Below are positions 1-9,944 of a stretch of DNA of 64,000 nucleotides, piece by piece (positions within the stretch are counted from its first letter, which is position 1; each line of letters opens with the position of its first letter). The notes beneath the pieces were generated by a model. That model ran no database searches. It was not told where the DNA came from and worked only from the letters and a program-made list of their open reading frames with translations. The stretch is from Rhizobium sp. NXC14 (GTDB taxonomy: Bacteria > Pseudomonadota > Alphaproteobacteria > Rhizobiales > Rhizobiaceae). Location: positions 1,739,001-1,803,000 of the forward strand of contig NZ_CP021030.1 of NCBI RefSeq assembly GCF_002117485.1, read 5' to 3'. The position numbers were made by a program, and so were the translations under genes.

Positions 1-383
1 TGGGTTCCTACGGTATCGGTCCGACACGCCTTGTTCCCGCCATCATCGAAGCATCGCATGATGACAACGGAATCATCTGGCCGGCATCGGTCGCACCCTT
101 CGATGTCGTCGTCATCAACATGAAGGCGGGCGATGAGGCCTGCGACGATACTTGTGAGCTGATCTACGCCGCGCTGAAAAAGGCCGGCAAGGATGTGCTC
201 TATGACGACACCGACGACCGGGCCGGCACGAAGTTCGCGACCGCCGACCTGATCGGCGTACCTGTCCAGATCATCGCCGGCCCGCGTGCGGTCGCGAACG
301 GCGAGGTCGAAGTGAAGGACCGCAAGACCGGCGCCCGTGAAACGATGACCATCGAAGCGGCGATCAACAGGTTCGTGGCTTAA
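1..383 (+). CDS. proS: Prolyl-tRNA synthetase, C-terminal part (5' end outside window)
   Basis: The frame is open from base 3 and ends at TAA 381-383. The start of the visible part reads [16 protein letters not shown], the end of the class II catalytic core (motif 3 region) of ProS. It is followed by the C-terminal anticodon-binding domain ([11 protein letters not shown] through [12 protein letters not shown] to the end). ProS charges tRNA-Pro with proline in the cytoplasm. The protein ends directly after the anticodon-binding domain, as in the short alphaproteobacterial form. The Lol permease gene starts 15 bases after the stop, so the two are probably co-transcribed. Confidence 0.93.
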   Translation, partial: GSYGIGPTRLVPAIIEASHDDNGIIWPASVAPFDVVVINMKAGDEACDDTCELIYAALKKAGKDVLYDDTDDRAGTKFATADLIGVPVQIIAGPRAVANGEVEVKDRKTGARETMTIEAAINRFVA

Positions 384-398
384 GGAAACGGAGGCGAA

Positions 399-1703
399 AT
401 GGCAGAGGCAGCAATGGACCGGAGTTCAAAATCCGGCTTGGGTCCGGCTGGCAAGCCATTTTCCACCTTTGAGCGCCTCGTGGCGTGGCGTTATCTGCGC
501 GCCCGCCGCAAGGAGGCCTTCATTTCGGTGATCGCCGGCTTCTCCTTCGTCGGCATCATGCTCGGCGTTGCGACGCTGATCATCGTCATGGCCGTCATGA
601 ACGGCTTTCGCACCGAGCTCGTCTCGCGCATCCTCGGCATCAACGGTCATATGATCGTGCAGCCGATCGATGGCCCCTTTACCGATTACCCCGACCTGAC
701 CGCCAAACTCGCGGCGGTGCCGGGCGTCAAGATGGCGCTGCCCCTGGTCGAAGGGCAGGTGCTTGCCTCCGCTCAGGCTGGCGGCAGCACCGGCGCTTTG
801 GTGCGCGGCGCCCGCGCCGAAGACCTGACGAAACTCAAGACAATCTCCGACAACATCAAATCCGGCGACATGGTGGGCTATGCCTCTGGCGAGGGCGTGC
901 TGATCGGCACCCGCATGGCCGATCAGCTGGGTCTGCGCGTCGGCGACCTCATTACCCTGACCTCGCCGGAAGGCGACATCACGCCGATGGGCGTCAATCC
1001 GCGCGTCAAATCCTATAAGATTTCCGGCCTGTTCGAGATCGGCATGTCCGAATACGATTCCTCAATCATCTTCATGCCGCTCGAGGAAGCGCAGCTCTAC
1101 TTCAATGCCGCCGGGCTGGTGCAGTCGATCGAACTCTTCGTCGATCATCCCGATGATATCGACGCCCTGAGGCCGAAGGTGGAAGAGGCGGCCGGCCGCC
1201 AGATCAACCTTACCGACTGGCGTCAGCGCAACCAGACATTCTTCTCCGCACTCCAGGTCGAGCGCAACGTCATGTTCATGATCCTGACGCTGATCGTGCT
1301 CGTGGCGGCGCTCAACATCATCTCCGGCCTCATCATGCTGGTGAAGGACAAGGGCAGCGATATCGCCATCCTGCGCACCATGGGCGCCAGCGCCGGCGCC
1401 ATCATGCGCATCTTCTTCATGACCGGGGCGGCGATCGGCATCGTCGGTACCCTTGCCGGTGTGCTGCTCGGCGTTCTCGTCTGCGTCAATATCGAATCCA
1501 TCCGCCAGTTCTTCTCCTGGATCTCCGGCACCGTGATCTTCAATCCGCAGGTCTATTTCCTCAGCCAGCTGCCGGCCGAGATGGATATCAGCGAAACGAT
1601 CTCGGTGGTCATCATGGCGCTCAGCCTCTCCTTCATCGCCACCATCTTCCCGGCATGGCGCGCCTCCAGGCTCGATCCGGTGCAGGCACTGCGCTACGAA
1701 TAA
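399..1703 (+). CDS. lolC: Lipoprotein-releasing ABC transporter permease (LolC/LolE family)
   Basis: 434 residues. It has one N-terminal membrane segment (about residues 40-68), a large periplasmic domain (about 70-285) and three C-terminal membrane segments (about 290-312, 335-365 and 400-420): the MacB/FtsX-type layout of LolC/LolE. With LolD it extracts outer-membrane lipoproteins from the inner membrane and passes them to LolA. The ATG at 399 follows a GGAGG-like ribosome site (ACGGAGGCGAA). The ATPase gene follows after 14 bases. Only one permease gene is present here, so the transporter may be a homodimer (LolF-like) unless a second permease lies elsewhere. Confidence 0.92.
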   Translation: MAEAAMDRSSKSGLGPAGKPFSTFERLVAWRYLRARRKEAFISVIAGFSFVGIMLGVATLIIVMAVMNGFRTELVSRILGINGHMIVQPIDGPFTDYPDLTAKLAAVPGVKMALPLVEGQVLASAQAGGSTGALVRGARAEDLTKLKTISDNIKSGDMVGYASGEGVLIGTRMADQLGLRVGDLITLTSPEGDITPMGVNPRVKSYKISGLFEIGMSEYDSSIIFMPLEEAQLYFNAAGLVQSIELFVDHPDDIDALRPKVEEAAGRQINLTDWRQRNQTFFSALQVERNVMFMILTLIVLVAALNIISGLIMLVKDKGSDIAILRTMGASAGAIMRIFFMTGAAIGIVGTLAGVLLGVLVCVNIESIRQFFSWISGTVIFNPQVYFLSQLPAEMDISETISVVIMALSLSFIATIFPAWRASRLDPVQALRYE

Positions 1704-1717
1704 GGAATGCCGCATTC

Positions 1718-2401
1718 ATGAACCGCAACCTCGTCCTCAACCTTACCGGCGTCGAGCGCCATTACGGGCAGGGCGATACGCTGCTCACGATCCTGAAGGG
1801 TGCGGATTTCTCGCTGTCTAAAGGGGAAATCGTCGCCCTTGTCGCCCCCTCCGGCACAGGCAAGTCGACCCTGCTGCATGTCGCAGGCCTGCTCGAGCAT
1901 CCCGATGGCGGCGAGGTTACCATTAACGGCCTTGCCTGCGATGGCCTTTCCGATGAGAAGCGCACCGCGATCCGCCGACGCGAGATCGGCTTCGTCTATC
2001 AGTTCCATCACCTCCTGCCGGAATTTTCCGCGCTTGAGAACATCATGATGCCGCAGCTGATTGCCGGCCTGTCCTGGAAGGAGGCCCGGGAGCGAGCCGG
2101 CCAGCTTCTCGATTATATGCGCATCGGCCATCGCGGTTCGCATCGCCCGGCTGAACTTTCCGGCGGCGAACAGCAGCGCGTCGCGATCGCCCGCGCCGTC
2201 GCCAATGCGCCGACGCTGCTTCTTGCCGACGAGCCGACCGGCAATCTGGATCCGGAAACGGCAAGCTACGTCTTCGATGCGCTGGAGGCGCTGGTGCGCC
2301 AATCCGGCCTTGCCGCCCTCATCGCCACCCACAACCATGAACTTGCCGGCCGCATGGATCGGCGCGTCACGATTTCGGACGGCAAGATCGTCGACTTTTG
2401 A
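1718..2401 (+). CDS. lolD: Lipoprotein-releasing ABC transporter ATP-binding protein LolD
   Basis: 227 residues from the ATG at 1718; an in-frame ATG at 1655 lies inside the permease gene and is rejected. Walker A is APSGTGKST (43-51), with Ala where Gly is usual at the first position. The ABC signature LSGGEQQ starts at 147 and Walker B LLLADE is at 167-172. It powers lipoprotein release together with the upstream permease. The 14-base spacing and the shared direction indicate one operon. The MacB/LolD subfamily assignment rests on overall similarity and on the neighbouring gene. Confidence 0.93.
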   Translation: MNRNLVLNLTGVERHYGQGDTLLTILKGADFSLSKGEIVALVAPSGTGKSTLLHVAGLLEHPDGGEVTINGLACDGLSDEKRTAIRRREIGFVYQFHHLLPEFSALENIMMPQLIAGLSWKEARERAGQLLDYMRIGHRGSHRPAELSGGEQQRVAIARAVANAPTLLLADEPTGNLDPETASYVFDALEALVRQSGLAALIATHNHELAGRMDRRVTISDGKIVDF

Positions 2402-2430
2402 GACGGCTATCCATGGCTGTTTTGTTGACC

Positions 2431-2566
2431 ACCTCACCCTAACCCTCTCCCCGTAAACGGGGCGAGGGGACTTGCCCAGCGAGAGGTAGGTGGGGAACGG
2501 AGGGGGCGCGGCCATCTCCTTCGCCCCGCAAGCGGGGAAAGGGTGCCGGCATGCGGATGAGGGGCT
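2431..2566. repeat. RIME-like intergenic mosaic repeat (two palindromes)
   Basis: Two imperfect palindromes. The first has arms CCCTCTCCCCG (2443-2453) and CGGGGCGAGGG (2458-2468) around TAAA. The second is centred on GCCCCGCAAGCGGGG near 2523-2537. The flanks CCTCACCCTAACCC and GCCGGCATGCGGATGAGGGG are typical of the mosaic palindromic elements dispersed between genes in Rhizobium genomes (RIME family). It sits between the convergent lolD and DUF5680 genes and supplies the end of the latter reading frame. Family membership is from recall, not from a search. Confidence 0.7.
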
Positions 2567-3062
2567 GATCTCGCCGACCTCCTGGTCGGACATCAGGAAT
2601 AACCAGCCCACCGCGATAATCGAGCACATAGGCCTTCCGCTCCTCGACCATGATGCATTCCTGGCCGCTGAATCCCTCGCAGCCGCCTTCGCTGCGGTCG
2701 ACATAGCGGCCGAACGGATGATCGAATTCGATTCCGCCGAGAAAGCGGCCCTCCCGATACATTGCCGACAGCGCCGCCTTGATCACCGTTCCGGCGGCTC
2801 TGCCGTCGATCAGATCGGACGCGACGACGCGGCCGAAATAATTCATCGCCCAGACGGGTTCGCCGGCAAACCAAATCACTTCCTGTCCGGCGAAGTCGGT
2901 GCCGCCGAAGTAGCTGTCGAGATAGGACCAGTCGCCGCGCTCGTAGCCGATATCGTGAGCACCCGGCCGGCAGGGCGGACGAGACACACCACCGCCGACA
3001 TAGGTCGCGGCCTTCGCCTCTACGATGAAGTCGTTCAGTATCACGGTGTCGAGCATTATCAT
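2439..3062 (-). CDS. DUF5680-type protein with a repeat-derived C-terminal tail
   Basis: 207 residues. Residues 1-155 (start MIMLDTVILNDFIVEAKAAT, with YVGGG, WFAGEPVWAMNYFG and IEFDHPFGRYVDRS) look like the DUF5680 family of small soluble proteins of unknown function. The natural family end is near YRGGLVIPD. From about residue 160 onward the frame reads through the RIME-like repeat (PAPFPRLRGEG...SPRLRGEG) and stops at a TAG made by the CCCTAACCC motif of the repeat. The domain assignment is moderately sure. Whether the tail is tolerated or functional is unknown. It converges with lolD. Confidence 0.72.
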   Translation of the reverse strand: MIMLDTVILNDFIVEAKAATYVGGGVSRPPCRPGAHDIGYERGDWSYLDSYFGGTDFAGQEVIWFAGEPVWAMNYFGRVVASDLIDGRAAGTVIKAALSAMYREGRFLGGIEFDHPFGRYVDRSEGGCEGFSGQECIMVEERKAYVLDYRGGLVIPDVRPGGRRDQPLIRMPAPFPRLRGEGDGRAPSVPHLPLAGQVPSPRLRGEG

Positions 3063-3364
3063 CTTCCTCCTGCCTCATCTGATACGGATATAGCAGAACG
3101 ATGAGAACATAAGAAGAACAAAAGAGTGGGCATCGCCCGATCGACTTGGCGCAGGTGCATCAGACATCGACTGCGCTGTACGGATCCGTTCGGCAGGCGA
3201 TGTCGAGCCGGTCGCGGAGCATGTTCAAAGCCAGCGCCGACGGCGAGGTTCGATTCGCAGTCCGGAGCCGGCATTTTCAAACGCAAGCGCAAAGGAAAAG
3301 ATTCCTGTTGACATCGGAACATAGATGGAACAAATTGAAAACATAACAAGTAAAGGAGAGCCAG
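3063..3364. other. 302-base spacer, no gene supported
   Basis: This lies between the start of the DUF5680 gene (leftward) and the small peptide gene (rightward), so it should hold divergent promoters. Short open frames on both strands here lack ribosome sites and family resemblance. No clear -35/-10 pair or repeat was recognised. Confidence 0.5.
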
Positions 3365-3451
3365 ATGACTGACATGATCCGTGATATTGCAGCATTCACC
3401 TCCATCGCAATGTTCGTTGCCAGCTTCTCGCTGATCGTCATCGCGATCTAA
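3365..3451 (+). CDS. 28-residue predicted single-pass membrane peptide
   Basis: The ATG at 3365 is preceded by a strong ribosome site (AAAGGAGAGCCAG). The peptide MTDMIRDIAAFTSI... has a short charged N-terminus and then a hydrophobic stretch (residues about 9-28), ending at TAA. Composition and ribosome site argue that it is translated. The function is unknown. It lies 118 bases before dnaE but is probably an independent unit. Confidence 0.6.
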   Translation: MTDMIRDIAAFTSIAMFVASFSLIVIAI

Positions 3452-3569
3452 AGTTTTCAGGGGATCGCATGGCAGTCATGCGGTTCGCACGCGGGTCTTC
3501 TTCTGGACATCATTGCCCTCAATGCCGACAATGCATCCGATTCATTTCGGTTAATTGGGAAGGCATATC

Positions 3570-6500
3570 ATGGCGGACACGGAAAAGGGTTCAATGGGTG
3601 AGGCGACCGGCGGCACGCCGGGCTTCATCCACCTGAGGGTCCACTCCGCCTATTCGCTTCTTGAGGGTGCGCTGCCTCTGAAGAAGATCCTCTACAAGGC
3701 GACCAGCGACAGTCAGCCTGCGATCGCCATTACCGACACCAACAATCTCTTCGTCGCCCTTGAATTCTCCCAGAAGGCAATGGACGAGGGCCTGCAGCCG
3801 ATCATCGGCTGTCAGGTCTCCATCGACATGGAAGACGGATTGGAAAGTGAGAAGCGCGGCGGTCAGCAGGCCCTGATCAAGCTGCCATCGATCGTTCTAC
3901 TTGCCGCGACGGAGGCCGGTTATGAAAGGCTGGTCGATCTCGTCAGCCGCGCCTATCTCGGCGGCGATAGCAACCAGGCCATACATGTCAGAGCCTCCTG
4001 GCTGGAAGAGGCAGGCACGGAAGGTCTGATCGCCTTGACCGGCGCCCTGACCGGACCGGTCGACGCGGCTGTCAGGGAAGGTCATCCCGGCCAGGCGGGA
4101 GCCCGGCTGCTCACGCTGAAGCGTCTCTTCGGCGACAGACTCTATGTCGAACTGCAGCGGCACGGCACCTACGACAAGCGGCACGAGCAGAAGATCGTCA
4201 GGCTTGCCTACACGCATGACCTGCCGCTCGTCGCCACGAACGAGGCCTTCTTTCCGACCCGCGACGATTACGACGCCCATGATGCGCTGATGGCGGTTGC
4301 GCATAACGCCATCGTCTCGGACGACAGCCGCTTTCGCCTGACGCCGGATCACTATCTGAAAAGCCGGGCCGAAATGGCCAAGCTCTTTGCCGACCTGCCG
4401 GAAGCGCTTGAGAACACGATCGAGATCGCCAGGCGCTGCTCCTTCGTGTTGAAGACAAGAAAGCCGATCCTGCCGCGCTTCACTGGCGCCACCGACGATG
4501 CCGAGGAGGCCGAACGCGCCGAGGCGGGCGAATTGCGCCGCCAGGCGGTGGAAGGGCTGGACATGCGGCTTGCCACGCTCGGCATGTCGCCGGGTTACGA
4601 GGAAAAGGATTATCGTGAGCGGTTGGAGTTCGAGCTAAGCGTTATCGAGCGCATGCGCTTCCCGGGTTACTTCCTGATCGTTTCCGACTTCATCAAGTGG
4701 GCCAAGCAGCATGATATTCCCGTCGGTCCCGGTCGCGGTTCGGGCGCCGGTTCGCTGGTCGCCTATGCATTGACCATCACCGACGTCGACCCGCTGCGCT
4801 TCTCGCTGCTCTTCGAGCGCTTCCTCAATCCGGAACGCGTCTCAATGCCTGACTTCGACATCGACTTCTGCCAGGACCGTCGCGAAGAGGTGATCCGTTA
4901 CGTTCAGGCGAAATATGGGCGCGAGCAGGTGGCGCAGATCATCACCTTCGGTTCGCTGCAGGCGCGCGCCGCACTTCGCGACGTCGGCCGCGTGCTGGAA
5001 ATGCCCTACGGTCAGGTAGACAAGATCTGCAAACTCGTGCCGAACAATCCGGCCAATCCGACGCCGCTCTCTAAAGCGATCGAAGAGGAGCCGAAGCTGC
5101 AGGAGGAGGCGGCGAAGGAACCGGTGGTGGCGCGCCTGCTCGACATTGCCCAGAAGATCGAAGGGCTTTATCGCCACGCCTCGACGCATGCTGCCGGTAT
5201 TGTCATCGGCGATCGGCCGTTATCCAAGCTGGTGCCGATGTATCGCGATCCGCGCTCCGACATGCCGGTCACCCAGTTCAACATGAAGTGGGTGGAGCAG
5301 GCCGGCCTCGTCAAGTTTGACTTTCTCGGCCTGAAGACTCTGACGGTGCTGAAGGTCGCCGTCGATTTCGTCGCCAAGCGCGGCATCAAAGTCGATCTTG
5401 CGGCCATTCCTCTCGACGACAAACCGACCTACGAGATGCTGTCGCGCGGCGAGACGGTCGGCGTGTTCCAAGTGGAAAGTGCCGGCATGCGCAAGGCGCT
5501 GATCGGCATGAAACCGGATTGCATCGAGGACATCATCGCGCTGGTGGCGCTCTACCGCCCGGGCCCGATGGAGAACATCCCGACCTACAATGCTCGCAAG
5601 CATGGCGACGAAGAGCTGGAATCGATCCATCCGATGATCGACCACCTGCTCAAGGAAACGCAGGGCGTTATTGTCTATCAGGAACAGGTGATGCAGATCG
5701 CCCAGGTCCTGTCGGGCTATTCGCTTGGCGAGGCCGACCTTCTGCGCCGCGCCATGGGTAAGAAGATCAAGGCGGAGATGGACCAGCAGCGCGAACGCTT
5801 CGTCGTCGGCGCGGTCAAGAACGGCGTCTCGAAGCCGCAGGCCGACAACATCTTCGAACTCTTGGCGAAGTTTGCGAACTACGGCTTCAACAAGTCGCAC
5901 GCCGCCGCCTACGCCATCGTCTCCTACCAGACGGCCTATATGAAGGCGCATTATCCGGTCGAGTTCCTCGCCGCCTCGATGACGCTCGACATGTCCAATA
6001 CGGAAAAGGTCAATGATTTCCGGCAGGACGCCAAGCGCTTGGGCATTGAGGTGATTGCGCCCTCGGTGCAGACATCCTTCCGACATTTCGAGACCGGCGA
6101 TAACCGCATCTATTATGCGCTCGCCGCTTTGAAGGGCGTCGGCGAATCCGCCGTCGACCACATCGTCGAGGTGCGTGGCGACAAACCTTTTGCCAGCATC
6201 GAGGATTTCTGTCTGCGCATCGATCCGCGCCAGGTGAATCGCCGCGTGCTCGAAAGCCTGATCTATGCCGGCGCCTTCGATTGTTTCGGCACCGACCGCG
6301 CCCAGCTTTCCGCCGGCCTCGACCGCATCCTCGGTTATGCCCAGCGCGCCCAGGAAAATAAGCTGAGCGGCCAAGCGGACATTTTCGGCAGCGCACTAAA
6401 CTCGGGCCCGGAGAAGATCTCCTTGCCGCCCTATTCACCCTGGCTGGCATCGGAGCGGCTGCTCAAGGAGTTCCAGGTGCTGGGCTTCTATCTGACGGCC

Positions 6501-7067
6501 CACCCGCTCGATTCCTACAACAACATCCTGCAGAAGATGCGTGTGCAGACTTTCGCCGAGTTTTCAGCGGCCATCAAACAGGGCGCCGCCAATGCACGCC
6601 TTGCCGGAACCGTCATCTCCAAGCAGGAGCGCAAGACCCGCACCGGCAACAAGATGGGCATCATCGTCTTTTCCGATTCTTCAGGCCAGTTCGAGGCGGT
6701 GCTGTTTTCGGAGATGCTGAACCAATATCGCGACGTGCTCGAGTCCGGAAAATCCTTCCTGCTGACAGCGACCGGTGAGGAGCGGCCGGAGGGTATCGGT
6801 CTTCGCATCCAGACGATCCAGTCGCTTGAGGAAAAGTCGCTGCAGATGCAGAAGGCGCTGCGCGTTTATGTCCGCGATTCCGGGCCGCTGAAGATGGTTG
6901 CCGGCCATCTGAATGCTAAGGGTGACGGTCTGGTTTCCTTCATTGTCATCAAGGAGGAGGGCAAACGCGAGGTGGAAGTGGCGCTGCCGGAGAAATACCG
7001 CATCACCCCCGAGATTGCTGCCGCTCTTCGCGCCGCCCCCGGCGTCGTTGACGTCGAGCTTGTCTGA
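3570..7067 (+). CDS. dnaE: DNA polymerase III subunit alpha
   Basis: 1165 residues from the ATG at 3570, chosen over an in-frame TTG at 3555 because GGGAAGG lies 7 bases upstream of the ATG. An N-terminal PHP domain (FIHLRVHSAYSLLEGA) is followed by the C-family polymerase core with catalytic aspartates in PDFDIDFCQD (about residues 426-435). The finger, helix-hairpin-helix and OB regions come next (LAGTVISKQERKTRTGNKMG starts the OB fold). It is the replicative polymerase of the chromosome. Length and motifs match the main DnaE1 type rather than the shorter error-prone DnaE2. Confidence 0.97.
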   Translation: MADTEKGSMGEATGGTPGFIHLRVHSAYSLLEGALPLKKILYKATSDSQPAIAITDTNNLFVALEFSQKAMDEGLQPIIGCQVSIDMEDGLESEKRGGQQALIKLPSIVLLAATEAGYERLVDLVSRAYLGGDSNQAIHVRASWLEEAGTEGLIALTGALTGPVDAAVREGHPGQAGARLLTLKRLFGDRLYVELQRHGTYDKRHEQKIVRLAYTHDLPLVATNEAFFPTRDDYDAHDALMAVAHNAIVSDDSRFRLTPDHYLKSRAEMAKLFADLPEALENTIEIARRCSFVLKTRKPILPRFTGATDDAEEAERAEAGELRRQAVEGLDMRLATLGMSPGYEEKDYRERLEFELSVIERMRFPGYFLIVSDFIKWAKQHDIPVGPGRGSGAGSLVAYALTITDVDPLRFSLLFERFLNPERVSMPDFDIDFCQDRREEVIRYVQAKYGREQVAQIITFGSLQARAALRDVGRVLEMPYGQVDKICKLVPNNPANPTPLSKAIEEEPKLQEEAAKEPVVARLLDIAQKIEGLYRHASTHAAGIVIGDRPLSKLVPMYRDPRSDMPVTQFNMKWVEQAGLVKFDFLGLKTLTVLKVAVDFVAKRGIKVDLAAIPLDDKPTYEMLSRGETVGVFQVESAGMRKALIGMKPDCIEDIIALVALYRPGPMENIPTYNARKHGDEELESIHPMIDHLLKETQGVIVYQEQVMQIAQVLSGYSLGEADLLRRAMGKKIKAEMDQQRERFVVGAVKNGVSKPQADNIFELLAKFANYGFNKSHAAAYAIVSYQTAYMKAHYPVEFLAASMTLDMSNTEKVNDFRQDAKRLGIEVIAPSVQTSFRHFETGDNRIYYALAALKGVGESAVDHIVEVRGDKPFASIEDFCLRIDPRQVNRRVLESLIYAGAFDCFGTDRAQLSAGLDRILGYAQRAQENKLSGQADIFGSALNSGPEKISLPPYSPWLASERLLKEFQVLGFYLTAHPLDSYNNILQKMRVQTFAEFSAAIKQGAANARLAGTVISKQERKTRTGNKMGIIVFSDSSGQFEAVLFSEMLNQYRDVLESGKSFLLTATGEERPEGIGLRIQTIQSLEEKSLQMQKALRVYVRDSGPLKMVAGHLNAKGDGLVSFIVIKEEGKREVEVALPEKYRITPEIAAALRAAPGVVDVELV

Positions 7068-7101
7068 TCAACACAGTTGATGATCGACCCCGTTGATCTC
7101 G

Positions 7102-8358
7102 TCACCCACGGGTGATCGTGATGAAATCCGTGCCTTCGCCGGTTTCCCGGCCAAGGCCGGTGTCGGAGATCGTCAGCGTCGAGCCGGGCGCGATCAGTGC
7201 GTCGATCCTGCGGCGGGCCTCGTCGGGGATCGTGATGCGGCTCAGCGAAAGGGCAATCGGCTTGCCCATGACAATGGAGCTTTCCTGGCTGGTGATGCCG
7301 AGTCGTTTCATCGTCTCGCGGGAGAGGTTGTTGCTAAGTGTGACGCCGAACCAGTCCGCCGTTCCGGCCTGTTCATCGACCGCATGCAGCGTGAAAAAAT
7401 GCGTGCCGAGCGCCAATCCCGGATCGGCGATCGTTACCGGCGCTTCGAAAATCGGCTTGAAGGCCTGCCGCACCATGATGACGCCGTTCGGAGGCTCGCC
7501 CTTGCCGGCTGCGGAATAGACCGATGTGAGAAGTCTGTCGGAGACCAGGCTCCTGTCGCCGGCAAATTCCGTCGGCCGCAGCATCTTGAAGGCGTTGATC
7601 GCCTGCACGGTCGACGGACCGAGCAGCCCGTCCGGACTGCCGGCGGAAAAGCCGAGCTGATTGAGTATCGTTTGAATGTCGATCACCGTTTCGCGCAGCG
7701 TTCGCCGCGTGACGAGCATGCTGATCGGCTCGGACGGCGGCCGGACCTCCGGCGCGGTAACCGGCGATGCCGCCGGCATCGGCATTGCGGCGGTGTCGTT
7801 CATCGCCACCTGCACCGGTGTCCCGGGACTGACGGGGATGGAGGGCCGCAGCTCGACATCCGAAAGGAGCGGCATCGCTGCCGGCGCATCGGGGCGGAAA
7901 AGGTTCGGATGGTCGATCGGCTGCGGCACCAATTCGTCGTCGCTGATGATGACGGGAATGCCGGGCTCGGTCATTCGGTAGAGCATTTTTGCGAAGGCGC
8001 CGGGCATGCGGACGCAGCCGTGCGAGGCGGGATAACGCGGCACGGAATTGGATTCGTGCAGCGCGATTCCGGACCATGTCAGGCGTTGCATGAACGGCAT
8101 CGGGGCGGCCGAATAGAGGTTGGATTCGTGGTATTTCTGCTTTTCGAGCACCGAGAAAATGCCGCTCGGAGTCGTATGGCCGTCCTTGCCGGTCGAGACC
8201 TTCGAGGTCGCGACGACGTCGGTGCCGTCATAAACCACAAGCGACTGCTTGTTCTTCGAGACGAAGATCTGCAGCGTGCGTGCATCCGCGGCAAGAGCAG
8301 GGTGCACGAGTGCGGTGGCCGACAGCAAGCCGAGGCCGAAGACAAGACGCGAGAACAT
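7102..8358 (-). CDS. Secreted L,D-transpeptidase (YkuD domain) with peptidoglycan-binding domain
   Basis: 418 residues from the ATG at 8358; an in-frame GTG at 8391 is also possible. A signal peptide with an ALA-AD cleavage site lies around residue 23. The YkuD domain carries H101 and the catalytic motif SHGCVR (112-117, Cys115). A peptidoglycan-binding helical domain follows (TLRETVIDIQTILNQLGF, about residues 220-265), then a further C-terminal module. Such enzymes form 3-3 cross-links in peptidoglycan or attach proteins to it in the periplasm. Convergent with dnaE. The ribosome site is weak. Confidence 0.9.
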   Translation of the reverse strand: MFSRLVFGLGLLSATALVHPALAADARTLQIFVSKNKQSLVVYDGTDVVATSKVSTGKDGHTTPSGIFSVLEKQKYHESNLYSAAPMPFMQRLTWSGIALHESNSVPRYPASHGCVRMPGAFAKMLYRMTEPGIPVIISDDELVPQPIDHPNLFRPDAPAAMPLLSDVELRPSIPVSPGTPVQVAMNDTAAMPMPAASPVTAPEVRPPSEPISMLVTRRTLRETVIDIQTILNQLGFSAGSPDGLLGPSTVQAINAFKMLRPTEFAGDRSLVSDRLLTSVYSAAGKGEPPNGVIMVRQAFKPIFEAPVTIADPGLALGTHFFTLHAVDEQAGTADWFGVTLSNNLSRETMKRLGITSQESSIVMGKPIALSLSRITIPDEARRRIDALIAPGSTLTISDTGLGRETGEGTDFITITRG

Positions 8359-8581
8359 GATACCCAACCATACGCAATACTGGCCCTGCACATTATGAGA
8401 CGAAGTTTAAGGAAGATTTTAAACCCCGGACTCATCGGCTTGCCCGGAACGGTGCAGCGTTCCGCGCTGACGACACGCATACATAAAAGGCAAGCATGCC
8501 GGATGAATCAAAGTTTGATCTGTTTGGTTTAAGGTATTGTTTTTATTTTGCGTCTCTAACAAGCGCGCACCGCGAGATGTT

Positions 8582-9874
8582 CTAGTGATCGCGCTTGCCG
8601 CTGCCGAAGGTGTAGCCGGTTTCGACCGTATTCTTGCCGAACTTGTCGCGCAGCTTGTCCATCGCCGCTTCGGCCGCCGCCCGCCGGCCTGACTGCCGGT
8701 CAATCAGATCGGGCGGATCGGCGCAGGTGGCATCGCCGAGGTCGGTGACGCCTATGCCGATCAGGCGGAATTTCGTACCGTCCGTTTCCTTTTCGAGAAG
8801 TTCGAGCCCGATGCGGAAGATCCTGTCGGCAAGCTGGGTCGGGTCCTCGAGCTTGCGGTTGCGGGTGCGCGTCTTGAAGTCGGCGCTCTTCATCTTCAGC
8901 ACCACCGTCCGGCCGGCAATATCGTTTTTCTTAAGCCGCCAGGAAACCTTCTCGGAAAGGTTGCGCAGGATCGGCACCAGATCGTCGTGGCGCGAGATGT
9001 CGTCGAAAAAGGTCGTTTCGGCCGAAACGCTCTTGGCGGCGTCGTTGAGATGCACCTCGCGGTCGTCGATGCCGCGCGAGAGCCGCGCAAGGCGCTGGCC
9101 GATACTGCCGTAGCGGCGCATCAGATCGTTCTCCTCCATCTGCTGTAGCTGGCCGATGGTGCGGATGCCGTCCGCCTCCAGCGTCGCGGCAAAGGCCTTG
9201 CCGACGCCCCAGATGGTGGTGACGGGACGCGGCGCCAGAAATTCCACCGCTTCTTCACGGCCGACGACGGAAAAGCCGCGCGGCTTCTGCAGGTCGGAAG
9301 CGACCTTGGCGAGGAATTTGCAATAGGAAAGCCCGACCGATACGGTAATGCCGATCTCCTTTTCGATGCGGCGAGCGAATTTGGCGAGCGTACGCGCCGG
9401 TGGATCATGATGCAGCCTCTCCGTGCCGCCCAACTCCAGGAAGGCTTCGTCGATCGACAGCGGCTGCACCAGCGGTGTCAGATCCTGCATCAGTGCGCGC
9501 ACCTGGCGCCCGACCCGGACATATTTTTCCATGTCCGGGCGTATGACGACGGCCTGGGGGCATGCCTCCAGCGCCTTGAACATCGGCATCGCCGAACGCA
9601 CGCCGTGGATACGGGCGATATAGCAGGCAGTGGAGACGACACCGCGTTTGCCGCCGCCGATGATGACCGGCTTGTCGGCAAGTTCGGGATTGTCACGCTT
9701 CTCGACCGCCGCGTAGAAGGCGTCGCAATCGATATGCGCGAGCGTCAGTCGATAGAGCTCGCGATGGCGCACCAGACGCGGGCTGCCGCAGGATAGGCAA
9801 CGACGCGCCTCACCCTTCTGCTCGGCAAGGCAGTCGCGACAGAAGCCGGGTGTCTTGTCAGGCGCGGGCGTCAT
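8582..9874 (-). CDS. dinB: DNA polymerase IV (Y family) with N-terminal CxxC...CxxC motif
   Basis: 430 residues from the ATG at 9874. Residues 12-29 form a four-cysteine putative zinc knot (C12, C15, C26, C29) ahead of the Y-family palm. The catalytic acids are in [12 protein letters not shown] (D49) and SIDEAF (D142, E143). It performs error-prone translesion synthesis. An in-frame GTG at 9904 would give ten more residues but would place the SOS operator inside the coding region, so the ATG is preferred. Expression is probably LexA-controlled (see operator). Confidence 0.93.
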   Translation of the reverse strand: MTPAPDKTPGFCRDCLAEQKGEARRCLSCGSPRLVRHRELYRLTLAHIDCDAFYAAVEKRDNPELADKPVIIGGGKRGVVSTACYIARIHGVRSAMPMFKALEACPQAVVIRPDMEKYVRVGRQVRALMQDLTPLVQPLSIDEAFLELGGTERLHHDPPARTLAKFARRIEKEIGITVSVGLSYCKFLAKVASDLQKPRGFSVVGREEAVEFLAPRPVTTIWGVGKAFAATLEADGIRTIGQLQQMEENDLMRRYGSIGQRLARLSRGIDDREVHLNDAAKSVSAETTFFDDISRHDDLVPILRNLSEKVSWRLKKNDIAGRTVVLKMKSADFKTRTRNRKLEDPTQLADRIFRIGLELLEKETDGTKFRLIGIGVTDLGDATCADPPDLIDRQSGRRAAAEAAMDKLRDKFGKNTVETGYTFGSGKRDH

Positions 9875-9879
9875 GGTGA

Positions 9880-9894
9880 GAACAAAGGTTGAAC
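9880..9894 (-). promoter_or_regulatory. LexA (SOS) operator of dinB
   Basis: On the minus strand it reads GTTCAACCTTTGTTC, an exact GTTC-N7-GTTC direct repeat, which is the known LexA box of rhizobia and other alphaproteobacteria. It ends 5 bases before the dinB ATG, so repression would be by direct promoter occlusion and the transcript leader must be very short. It lies in the 70-base gap shared with the divergent acetyltransferase gene. Confidence 0.85.
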
Positions 9895-9944
9895 GGCGCG
9901 ACACTACGCCTTAAGCTTATGAGTCACAAGAGAGGACGGGAGCT

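Noticed and set aside
2402..2600. Reading the repeat region as a CRISPR or insertion-sequence remnant
   Set aside because: There are only two diverged palindromes, no regular spacers and no transposase frame; a mosaic intergenic element fits better.
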